From positions 1 to 64,000 of the forward strand of contig NZ_FOFB01000026.1 in assembly GCF_900110645.1 (NCBI RefSeq): 64,000 bases of DNA. The letters are read 5' to 3'. A program made the position numbers and the translations under genes. Within the stretch, counting starts at the first letter, position 1. Each line of letters starts with the position of its first letter. This stretch comes from Neolewinella agarilytica. GTDB taxonomy: Bacteria; Bacteroidota; Bacteroidia; Chitinophagales; Saprospiraceae. The notes under the pieces were generated by a model. That model had not been told where the DNA came from, ran no database searches, and saw nothing but the letters and a program-made list of their open reading frames with translations. Shown here one piece after another: positions 25,640 to 32,945 of the stretch.

Positions 25640-25680
25640 AAGCCGCAATCCTGCGTTTTCAGGGGTTGCGGCTTTCTTTT
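25640..25680 (+). terminator. Terminator after tRNA-Val, supplied by the element
   Basis: AAGCCGCAA pairs with TTGCGGCTT, with inner CCTG/CAGG, followed by TCTTTTT. It lies 28 bases past the tRNA and inside the element. Confidence 0.8.
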
Positions 25681-25781
25681 TGCGCTCACTTCGTCAAACT
25701 TTTTGTGTTTATATAGGCTTATTTGCTTATAATTGGGATGCTTTTCTACCCTATTTCTAAACATCCTAAGCTTTTCTGAGA

Positions 25782-26924
25782 ATGACTGTTCGAGCGCTAT
25801 TGTGGAAGCACTCCGTCCGGAAGGATGGAACTTCTAACATCAAAATTTACTCCTACCAGGAAGGAAAGAAGAAATACGTCAAGACAAAATTCTATGCTCT
25901 CCCAAAAGATTGGGACGAACGCCGGGGGAGGTTAAAGCCTCGTGCGCCGTTTGCAGCTAAAATTAACGCCATTCTTGGACGCCTGGAGATGGAAGCCAAA
26001 GGAGAGATGATGGGCGTCCGCTCTTCACTTATACGTTTCGTAGCTGAGTACGTCGAAGATTGTCGGGACGGCCGCGAAGGACTTAGAAAAGGTACCTGGA
26101 AGAAATTCATCAGCTTCCGGAATAAGCTTCAGACTTATAAAGACTCCAGGCAACTGGAGGATATTACCTTCTCGCAGATCGATCTTGCCTTTTATGCTGA
26201 CTTCAAGAATTTCTTACGCGACTCAGGTACCGGCCGCTCCGGAGTAGCGAACCACATCAAACATCTGAAGAAGTTCATGCAACTAGGCCTTGATCGAGGA
26301 CTACATAATAATGTAGCCTTCAAAGCCAAGTCCTTCAAAGCAGAGCGCATACGGCCCAACGACAAAATTTATCTGACACCGGAAGAGATCTCGACCATGG
26401 CCAACCTTGACCTATCAGGGTTTCCAAGCCTGGAGAAAGAGCGTGATCGATTCCTCGTGTCTTATTATCTGGTTATGCGCTTTGGTGATAGCCTTCGAAT
26501 CAATGAGGGTAGCATCAGCCAGCACAACGGCCGCTACTACTACAAAAACATTGCTGAAAAAACGGAGACAGTGAGCTTTGTCCCGATCAAGCCAGCGGCC
26601 TTAAAACTGATCCGGAAGCACAACTATGATTTTACCGGAGATACTAACCAGGAAGCCAACAAGAAATTGAAGAGGATTGCGGCAATGGCAGGCTTCTTAA
26701 CCAATATGGCGGAACCTGGCGCTCCGCATCAACCTAAGTGTTCGTTAGTGACGACGCACACGGCGCGTAGGAGTGCAGCAACAAATATGCACCTGGCTGG
26801 CATGCCATTGAGCGAAATCATGCAGCTGGGGGGATGGAGATTTGAGGCAACACTGAAGCAGTATTTATTGGCGGGTGGTTTGGATCTGGCGCATATTAGT
26901 GCGGATCGGGAGTTTTTCCTGTAA
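25782..26924 (+). CDS. int: Tyrosine site-specific integrase
   Basis: 380 residues. The Bacteroidota-type N-terminal arm-binding region (KHSVRKDGTSNIKIYSYQEGKKKYVKT), a SAM-like core-binding domain (about 85-190) and the catalytic domain follow in order. Catalytic residues visible: Arg in YYLVMRFGDSLR, HTARRSA (H-x-x-R), the GGWRFEAT segment in place of GH-x-x, and Tyr in LKQYLL. It reads away from tRNA-Val with the attachment core just upstream, so it should integrate and excise the 31 kb element. No separate excisionase is obvious; the HTH protein at 27243 is a candidate. Confidence 0.95.
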   Translation: MTVRALLWKHSVRKDGTSNIKIYSYQEGKKKYVKTKFYALPKDWDERRGRLKPRAPFAAKINAILGRLEMEAKGEMMGVRSSLIRFVAEYVEDCRDGREGLRKGTWKKFISFRNKLQTYKDSRQLEDITFSQIDLAFYADFKNFLRDSGTGRSGVANHIKHLKKFMQLGLDRGLHNNVAFKAKSFKAERIRPNDKIYLTPEEISTMANLDLSGFPSLEKERDRFLVSYYLVMRFGDSLRINEGSISQHNGRYYYKNIAEKTETVSFVPIKPAALKLIRKHNYDFTGDTNQEANKKLKRIAAMAGFLTNMAEPGAPHQPKCSLVTTHTARRSAATNMHLAGMPLSEIMQLGGWRFEATLKQYLLAGGLDLAHISADREFFL

Positions 26925-27068
26925 AAAACTCCTTAATAGAATTCAATATACTTAGGCTATGTATATAACCCAATGCTTGATCCGTCTCCATTTATTGGAA
27001 ACGTATTCTGAAGCGTTTCGCAGTAGCCAATACCTTGCAATCATTGTTCACCCCTAAAACATAGTATA

Positions 27069-27179
27069 ATGGGTAAATCACAGAAGCCAAAGGTTAGCAA
27101 ACCACGCAATTGGCCAAGTAAGAACCCCGGACAAAAGTCTGGCGGTAATCGAGACAACAACCCAAAGCAGTCTCGTTAG
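27069..27179 (+). CDS. Small basic conserved peptide
   Basis: 36 residues, opening MGKSQKPKVSKPRNWPSKNP and continuing with a Gly/Asn/Gln-rich tail ending KQSR. It is highly basic, Pro/Asn/Gly-rich and without hydrophobic core. I associate peptides of this composition with integrated elements of Bacteroidota, though I cannot name a family. The codon use and the isolated ATG after the integrase support it. It may bind nucleic acid. Confidence 0.55.
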   Translation: MGKSQKPKVSKPRNWPSKNPGQKSGGNRDNNPKQSR

Positions 27180-27242
27180 TATATTTACTGTAGGTACGGC
27201 GCTACTTTGAAGTGTCGTACCTACTCCTAAACACGAAATTTC

Positions 27243-27641
27243 ATGTTCTTATTTATCTTACTCTATTTAGTCGTTTACGTTACAATCTTAACCTGGACCT
27301 TTACTAAAGCAGAGATCGCTCAAGAGTACGGTGTGACACGGCCTACATTAAGGAAATGGATTCGATACTTCAGTTCGCGAACTGATTATGAGACGTGGAA
27401 GCGACGAAGAAAATTTTCAGGCAAAGAAGTTTTATCACTCATTTGTGAACTTGGCTGGCCTAACAGCACAAACTGTCTCACTAAAGGGCAGATCAAAGAG
27501 CAGTGCGAAACTGAGTATCAAACTATAACTGACATGGTTCAGCTGAACGCGGCAAAGCTCGGTATTGATATCAACGCATATCGTAACGTTGATATATTTC
27601 CGCCTTCGTTATCACAGCGTATAGTCGCAGTAATGGGATAG
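27243..27641 (+). CDS. Helix-turn-helix protein, possible excisionase or regulator
   Basis: 132 residues as read. KAEIAQEYGVTRPTLRKWIRYF is a clear HTH of the kind that reads DNA in recombination-directionality factors and small regulators. The first 20 residues are very hydrophobic (MFLFILLYLVVYVTILTW) and may be an untranslated leader if a non-ATG start is used; alternatively the protein is membrane-tethered. It ends 157 bases before the convergent end of the late operon. Confidence 0.55.
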   Translation: MFLFILLYLVVYVTILTWTFTKAEIAQEYGVTRPTLRKWIRYFSSRTDYETWKRRRKFSGKEVLSLICELGWPNSTNCLTKGQIKEQCETEYQTITDMVQLNAAKLGIDINAYRNVDIFPPSLSQRIVAVMG

Positions 27642-27797
27642 CAGACCCAATCAAGATTACCAGACAAGTATAATTTAAAAGGCCTCTGCATTTTCTCTCG
27701 TTTCACATAGCTCACAAAAGAAGCCGCCTCCCCAATAAAGGAAAGACGGCCCACCAAAACGCATAACATGAAATAGTTGCTATGCGACCTGTAATGT

Positions 27798-28412
27798 CTA
27801 TGCTGCGGCAATAGCGCGATCTTTCGCCTGAGCGATCGATTGAACCGTACGGGTACGGTTAAAGACTTCGATATCCGCCAACTCCTCAGCTCCTTCGGCT
27901 ATACCTGTTTCCAGGGCTTCAAGAACGAAGGAAAGAATGATGGGGTCTTTGATCACGTTTTCAAGAACGGGTACCGTCAGGTCAGTAACAACGTACTCCT
28001 GGACTTCAGGATTCAAGATGAAAGCATCGAGGACTTCCTCGGCTTGCCCGGCGTTGTCAGGATCTTCGTCAGCCAATAACTCTGCAGCACCAAGCACAGG
28101 GACAGAGAGTAAAGTCAGACCACGCGAAAGGCGTGGGTTAACGATGCTGGCAATCTTTTCTTTGATCACACCTGCAGCCAGCGGAATGGCTTCTACGGAG
28201 AAGAAGGATTTTACAATGGCGTTGACCTGGCCACCGTTGTCTGGGTTGCTGTCTGAGATAGCGCGTACCAGGTTCTTACAACCCATCAACAGGGCCATGA
28301 CCAGCGTCTGCAGCGCAGGTGAAGGAATAAAAGATATCAGCCGGGGAGCGTAGATATCAAGAGCGCGGGCAATAAGGCCACCGGCGAAGCCTGGGATAAT
28401 ACGAGTCTTCAT
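27798..28412 (-). CDS. Late-operon helical protein with internal duplication
   Basis: 204 residues from the ATG at 28412 (MKTRIIPGFAGGLIARALD); the frame upstream to 28511 overlaps the previous gene. The body has two related halves marked DSNPDNGGQVNAIVKSFF and DEDPDNAGQAEEVLDAFI, each followed by a hydrophobic helical stretch. Helices such as LISFIPSPALQTLVMALLMG could lie in a membrane. No family recognised. It is the last gene of the leftward operon. Confidence 0.65.
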   Translation of the reverse strand: MKTRIIPGFAGGLIARALDIYAPRLISFIPSPALQTLVMALLMGCKNLVRAISDSNPDNGGQVNAIVKSFFSVEAIPLAAGVIKEKIASIVNPRLSRGLTLLSVPVLGAAELLADEDPDNAGQAEEVLDAFILNPEVQEYVVTDLTVPVLENVIKDPIILSFVLEALETGIAEGAEELADIEVFNRTRTVQSIAQAKDRAIAAA

Positions 28413-28492
28413 GCGAAAAGCATTTTGGGTTAAAAAATGATCCGCAATCGGAAAGATGGAGAGCCAACTCCTTTGGGTTAATGCTATGAGAA

Positions 28493-29746
28493 CTATCTGT
28501 TTTTGATCCAATAGAGCCCGGCGAATAGCATCACTCCGGGAATCAGTATTGAGTTGTTGTTTGTTGTGCCAACCCCGAAAAGCGTCTGCTCATTGCGGGC
28601 GTGTGCTTGTACTTCGCTAGACTTTGCACGAAGTCCCTGATAAGCTAAACGGGCATTTCTCAATGCACGTTCCAAGGGTGCTGTAATGTCTGCTACCTGC
28701 TTGGGAGTTGCTCCCTGAGCCGCTAGTCGACTTACTTTAGCCTTCAGCTCCTTATCGATGTCGAAAACGGTTTTTTTCGCCTCTTCGAGCTGAGCGTTGT
28801 ACTGGCGTTCAACGGGGGAAAGCTGAACTGCAGATTGTATGTTTAAACGCTCCTCCAGCTGGCCGAAGGTGGTCCGTCTGTTAATGATCGATGCCAGGCG
28901 CTGCGCAAATTTCGTTTCGCTGTTAACCTGGCCAGATCCGCTACCGTAACCACTTCGGGTAACGAGCCATTCATATAACTCATCTTCGTGTGAATTAGTG
29001 AGCGCCGGCACTTTGCGCCGAGCGTTGCCAATCCATCGACCTACGTTATTGATGATCGTTTTACTGTCTGCCTGACCGTTTGACATTGCTTCCAATGCTC
29101 TCCAGGTCTTTCCGGTCGGAGAAAGAAAACTGAAGGCCAGGATGGTGTTTGCATTCCGGCCTTCCAGTCGTTTTGCGTTCGCTTGCATTGCACCTGCGTC
29201 CGCGCCTGATTCTCGTTGTCTTCTGTAGAAGGTCGCGCGTTCTAGGTCAGTTTCTTTTGTACTCAGGGTATTACTCTCCAGCGCTATCTTTTTCGCTGCA
29301 GCCAGAGAACCAGAAAACAGTTTGGCCGGAATAGAACAAAAGCCACGACTGCCTATTTTTTCACCCTCAGCGCAAAGCTGGGTAAATGCTTCAAAGCGGC
29401 TATGACCGGAAAGCACGAAGAGCCCACCAGCTGGGTTTTTCCAGACGGTAATTGCGTCCATATTCGCCCACCTAAAAGAACCTGACTTCACAGCCTCCAT
29501 AATGTTCTGAACACTGCGCAGACTGTACGGCGCAGCGCGGTTCTGAAACCATTCATGAGCGACGCGAATGTCCTTCAATGGTATCAGGTCGATCCCCGAG
29601 CTCCTGCCCTTTCCGGCCGGACCAAGTTTTACACCATCTTTGCTTTTCAAGCCCTGATGCCAATTACAGGCTCCGCGACGCTTGTGCGTCGAGTAAGTCC
29701 CATCTTTACAGGGATAGATAACACGGGGCTTTTTACGTAAGATCAT
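28493..29746 (-). CDS. DUF3761-ParB domain protein with C-terminal membrane anchor
   Basis: 417 residues. Residues about 10-35 (YPCKDGTYSTHKRRGACNWH) resemble the Cys-His DUF3761 domain. Residues 50-160 are a ParB/Sulfiredoxin-fold domain (IDLIPLKDIRVAHEWFQNR...LFVLSGHSRFEAF, with the GHSR/H motif). The middle is helical with a coiled coil (VERQYNAQLEEAKKTVFDIDKELKA). The last 18 residues (SILIPGVMLFAGLYWIKN) form one membrane segment. ParB domains in phage polyvalent proteins act as nucleases or CTPases on incoming DNA; membrane anchoring is unusual. Its start overlaps the stop of the muramidase gene by 4 bases. One copy of the interspersed motif lies inside, read as ADAGAMQ. Confidence 0.75.
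   Translation of the reverse strand: MILRKKPRVIYPCKDGTYSTHKRRGACNWHQGLKSKDGVKLGPAGKGRSSGIDLIPLKDIRVAHEWFQNRAAPYSLRSVQNIMEAVKSGSFRWANMDAITVWKNPAGGLFVLSGHSRFEAFTQLCAEGEKIGSRGFCSIPAKLFSGSLAAAKKIALESNTLSTKETDLERATFYRRQRESGADAGAMQANAKRLEGRNANTILAFSFLSPTGKTWRALEAMSNGQADSKTIINNVGRWIGNARRKVPALTNSHEDELYEWLVTRSGYGSGSGQVNSETKFAQRLASIINRRTTFGQLEERLNIQSAVQLSPVERQYNAQLEEAKKTVFDIDKELKAKVSRLAAQGATPKQVADITAPLERALRNARLAYQGLRAKSSEVQAHARNEQTLFGVGTTNNNSILIPGVMLFAGLYWIKNR
29188..29206 (+). repeat. Interspersed 20-base motif, copy 8 (inside a gene)
   Basis: Exact consensus TTGCACCTGCGTCCGCGCC on the plus strand, opposite to the direction of the ParB-domain gene, which reads it as GADAGAMQ. Confidence 0.75.
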
Positions 29747-30534
29747 GACAAGAGTATGTAAGTCAGTGCGGCAATCGTGACGGTGGCCAGGACGTTTCCT
29801 CCTGACGTAGTGGGCATTCCTTCAACGTAAACGAAGCTATCAATTCGGCGCAGCCAACCACGTAGGAAAACGTTCTGGGAAGAGTCGTTGGCTACAATAT
29901 GATGATAGTATTGGCGGCGCCGATTTTTATACGCATCGTGTACTGCCCGGGGTGGCGCTGAAATCAGTGCTGCATGGGTATTGGGGCCATATCGGTTATC
30001 CGGAGTAACGCCAAGAACTTCCTGCATCAGGCGAACGCCCTGGCCATGATTAATTATCCCGTCCAAGAAGATATTCGCCACTTGCTGGTCTGGAAGCTGA
30101 TCGCCGGAGATGCGATCCCAATACAGCCGCTTAAAAATGGATATCGCTGTACTTCTGGGCATGGTGCGCATATCACTTTCAGATGGTGGCCGCCCGAGGT
30201 GTATTTCGTAGACTTGTGCATTGATGCCCCAATTGGTTCCTACCAGTTGCCTCAGGGAATTATAGTTTCCTCGATCCTGTGGTAGTTTCTGATAGCCCGC
30301 TTCATGATCGGCTACGATGTTATAGGCAATTTCAAAATTAGCCATTGGAATCGGGGTTGTCTCTTCCTCTCCTGGCATGGAATGGGGAACAGGAGGAGGG
30401 GTGGCAGGAATGGTGTCACGAATAATTTCAGGAACCGGTACAGGGACAGCAGGAGCGACTTTCTCCCTTATCAGAAAGTAATAGGCGAGCCCTACGACGA
30501 TGGCCAGTGCGACAACAATTAAGAAGGTATTCAT
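29743..30534 (-). CDS. GH108-type muramidase with membrane anchors
   Basis: 263 residues. An N-terminal membrane segment (FLIVVALAIVVGLAYYFLI) and a Pro-rich linker precede a GH108 lysozyme domain: IVADHEAGYQ with the catalytic Glu near residue 78, TNWGINAQVYE and RLYWDRISGDQLP. A PG_binding_3-like end follows (VTPDNRYGPNTHAAL). A second hydrophobic segment closes the protein. The family cleaves peptidoglycan for phage lysis or entry. No holin or spanin pair is evident next to it; the anchors suggest it is carried in a membrane, perhaps that of a virion. Confidence 0.85.
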   Translation of the reverse strand: MNTFLIVVALAIVVGLAYYFLIREKVAPAVPVPVPEIIRDTIPATPPPVPHSMPGEEETTPIPMANFEIAYNIVADHEAGYQKLPQDRGNYNSLRQLVGTNWGINAQVYEIHLGRPPSESDMRTMPRSTAISIFKRLYWDRISGDQLPDQQVANIFLDGIINHGQGVRLMQEVLGVTPDNRYGPNTHAALISAPPRAVHDAYKNRRRQYYHHIVANDSSQNVFLRGWLRRIDSFVYVEGMPTTSGGNVLATVTIAALTYILLS

Positions 30535-30539
30535 AGGGG

Positions 30540-31922
30540 CTATTTGTGGGAAAGAGAAGCGCGGCAGAAGGCCATCATTGATGCTCGTGCTTTTTTCAGT
30601 AGTGCCTTGTTTGGGTATACAGGGTGACCATACTGTGAACTGGCAAGGAACCGATTTCTCTTTCCTTGCTTTTTTAGCTCTTGGTTAATCATTGCCTCGA
30701 AAGCACGCGCCCAAATTTCATTATTGCGAATCCAGTATTCAGGTGCATCCTTGATCCTCTCTCTGTAAGCATTCATGCTCCCATCTGGATTAAGCATAAT
30801 CTTTGCCAGAGCGGTTTCCATTAGTCCGCGTGGCGTTTTCCGGCCACGCTCCGGTAGGTCAGTGCTGGTGGATCGCCACGCACGTAGATCACGTTGTCGA
30901 GGCCAAAGGTGGAAGTCTATTGCGTGACCATATTCATGGGCCAGGGTACCAGCTCCCTTAGTCCGAGTTAGGTTAATCAGGATGTAGCGGGAATTATAGG
31001 TAGCAGCGGCTCCACCACCTTTCCCTCTTGCGCCGTAGGCGATGGCCAGGGTTCCATTAAGACCAATTCTCTTTTGCGGTGTACGTAGAATTTGAGCCAG
31101 ATCCGTCAGACTTTCATCGATGGCCACCAGGGCTTGCTGTCGTTCGTCCTGTGGCACCCAATTACCAAACTCAATACTGTGAAGTCCGAACCTCTCTACT
31201 ATCGCCGGTGCATTGGCCGTGTACACCGTGTAGCGTTTTTTGCGTCCAGAATAGTCTTTCTCAGTAAGCCTCTTTTTCTCCAGCCAGTAGGAGTCTACCC
31301 GACTACCTGGTTTAATTGGCGTAGTATCGGTCGCCTTTCGAGCAGAGCCAATTGGCAACGCCCTCACCTCTCCGAGTGAAGGCAAGAGTTGGCGATCTTC
31401 AGCGGGAAGACTGTAGTACTTTGTCACGCCCATTGTTGCGATCGCTCCGTAGCCTAGTTGCCCAACTAAGGAGTTAGCATCAAAAGTCTTTTTCGCCGCG
31501 TAGGCAGTCCCTAATAGCAAAAGCCAGGGCGGAAGGCGAAACAGTCCCAGAAGACTATTCTCGCCTTCTCCTGAAGCTCCTGGCAGACTTCCACCTCCAC
31601 AAGTAAAATCTACAATTGGCGGAAGATATTGAAGCTGGTTTAGGTGCCCAATGATTTGCGCCCTGGTGACACCTGCCCCAGAGAGCGTTCTCACCATCTT
31701 GTAGCACTTTTCCCCGTCAGGTTTTCTTCCCGTCAACGCCATAAAGACCAAAGAAGGGTAAATAGTAACTCCTACCGACTCCGGTGGCACTGAAGAAAAA
31801 GGGCTCCCTTTTACCTCCTCAAAAATGCTATCAACTGCCGGATGACGGTCGTAGACAAAACTTTGCAACATTGCGCTGAAAGCAACATTGCCATCATTGA
31901 ACCCAAGGAGGAGAAATTTCAT
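30540..31922 (-). CDS. LPD1-like zincin metallopeptidase domain protein
   Basis: 460 residues. The middle has a membrane-like segment (PPWLLLLGTAYAAKK, about 131-145). The C-terminal half reads GLNGTLAIAYGARGKGGG...YILINLTRTKGAGTLAHEYGHAIDF with the HExxH zinc motif at about 329-333. This arrangement matches the LPD1 domain (large polyvalent protein-associated domain 1) known from phage and conjugative polyvalent proteins. A processing or counter-defence peptidase is the likely role. It lies between the muramidase gene (5-base gap) and a small gene (28-base gap). Confidence 0.75.
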   Translation of the reverse strand: MKFLLLGFNDGNVAFSAMLQSFVYDRHPAVDSIFEEVKGSPFSSVPPESVGVTIYPSLVFMALTGRKPDGEKCYKMVRTLSGAGVTRAQIIGHLNQLQYLPPIVDFTCGGGSLPGASGEGENSLLGLFRLPPWLLLLGTAYAAKKTFDANSLVGQLGYGAIATMGVTKYYSLPAEDRQLLPSLGEVRALPIGSARKATDTTPIKPGSRVDSYWLEKKRLTEKDYSGRKKRYTVYTANAPAIVERFGLHSIEFGNWVPQDERQQALVAIDESLTDLAQILRTPQKRIGLNGTLAIAYGARGKGGGAAATYNSRYILINLTRTKGAGTLAHEYGHAIDFHLWPRQRDLRAWRSTSTDLPERGRKTPRGLMETALAKIMLNPDGSMNAYRERIKDAPEYWIRNNEIWARAFEAMINQELKKQGKRNRFLASSQYGHPVYPNKALLKKARASMMAFCRASLSHK

Positions 31923-31950
31923 GGCTATTGATTTTCAAAAGGTAAAGGAA

Positions 31951-32334
31951 CTACCAGCCTTCAGGCAGCAGCGAAACATCCGCGACCTCAAGAGAGGTAT
32001 AGGTTGGGTACTTGTCTTTAGCTTCTTCATGAAGCAGGTCCAGCACTTTAGCTTCAGTAGGTGGCACAACCATCCCTTCCACTACATCATCCTCGATGCG
32101 AATATTCACGTACTGGTGAAAGCCGTGGCTGGCGGGCATGGCCACGCCGATCGTTGGCATACCTAAGCGGCCGGTGAACTGGTATTTTTGAGGCGTAGCA
32201 TTGAGCTGAGCGACTTTCGCGCCTGCACACTGGCAAGGCTCCTTCAGCTTCGCCTCCAGCTCGCTAATGCGTTGGTGGGCGGCGGCGACGCTGCCTTGCT
32301 TTGGGGCTTTCTTTTGGTTCGTTTTGGTATTCAT
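31951..32334 (-). CDS. Late-operon small protein, unknown
   Basis: 127 residues. A Lys-rich start and a short coiled coil (HQRISELEAKLKEPCQCAG) lead into a mixed alpha/beta part. No signal peptide or membrane segment, and no family recognised. It starts 2 bases after the stop of the preceding membrane protein, so it is translated with it. Confidence 0.65.
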   Translation of the reverse strand: MNTKTNQKKAPKQGSVAAAHQRISELEAKLKEPCQCAGAKVAQLNATPQKYQFTGRLGMPTIGVAMPASHGFHQYVNIRIEDDVVEGMVVPPTEAKVLDLLHEEAKDKYPTYTSLEVADVSLLPEGW

Positions 32335-32336
32335 GG

Positions 32337-32945
32337 TTACTTAAGTTGAGGTTCAGAAATCTGGTCATCACGGACAGCTATGCCACCGACACCAGTAGTA
32401 TTGTTGAATTGATCTTTGAGGGGATATTTCCAGCTGTGCCAGGCGATTATTTTGTCGCCCATTCGGGAATACTCGATGTTATAGATGACCCGGTCTTCTG
32501 TTAGAACTTTAAGGTCATTTTCCCGGTAAGTCCGAGCTAAATCCTTATCCGGCCAGATCTCCAGGTCTGTCCGGAATAAGATGGAATCCGGATTAATGCC
32601 GTTCGGGATGGCCAGGCTCAAATCAAAGGCCCGATTTTTATAGTTGTAGTGGCCCGTGCTAAACTTTGCCCACTCCGGTAAGGGGCTGGATCTTCGTGCA
32701 GAACTCAAAAACGCAAAGCCTTTCTGAAGTGCTTTTAGCTCTTTCGATTGTGTACTGATGGTTGCCTGATACGCTGCCTCTCTGACTTCTGCTCGTTCAA
32801 TCTGATAATTGTAGTCCAGCCGGTTCTGGTCGCGCAGCTCCGTATAGCCCCAAACCAGTACCACCAGTACTGCACCAATACCGCCTTTAGCGACATTGGC
32901 CAATATCTTTTTCCAGTAATCGGAGAGGATTATTTGCGGGGTCAT
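32337..32945 (-). CDS. Late-operon single-pass membrane protein
   Basis: 202 residues. One N-terminal membrane segment (GGIGAVLVVLVWGYTELR, about 20-37) is followed by a coiled-coil stalk (IERAEVREAAYQATISTQSKELKAL) and a beta-rich head. Its start overlaps the stop of the spike candidate (TAATG). It is a plausible virion membrane protein or spike anchor; no family known to me. Confidence 0.7.
   Translation of the reverse strand: MTPQIILSDYWKKILANVAKGGIGAVLVVLVWGYTELRDQNRLDYNYQIERAEVREAAYQATISTQSKELKALQKGFAFLSSARRSSPLPEWAKFSTGHYNYKNRAFDLSLAIPNGINPDSILFRTDLEIWPDKDLARTYRENDLKVLTEDRVIYNIEYSRMGDKIIAWHSWKYPLKDQFNNTTGVGGIAVRDDQISEPQLK

Noticed and set aside
31888-32166. Plus-strand frame preceded by AAGGAGGAG and ATG
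   Set aside because: The Shine-Dalgarno-like run is a coincidence at the start of the peptidase gene; the frame is antisense to the late operon.
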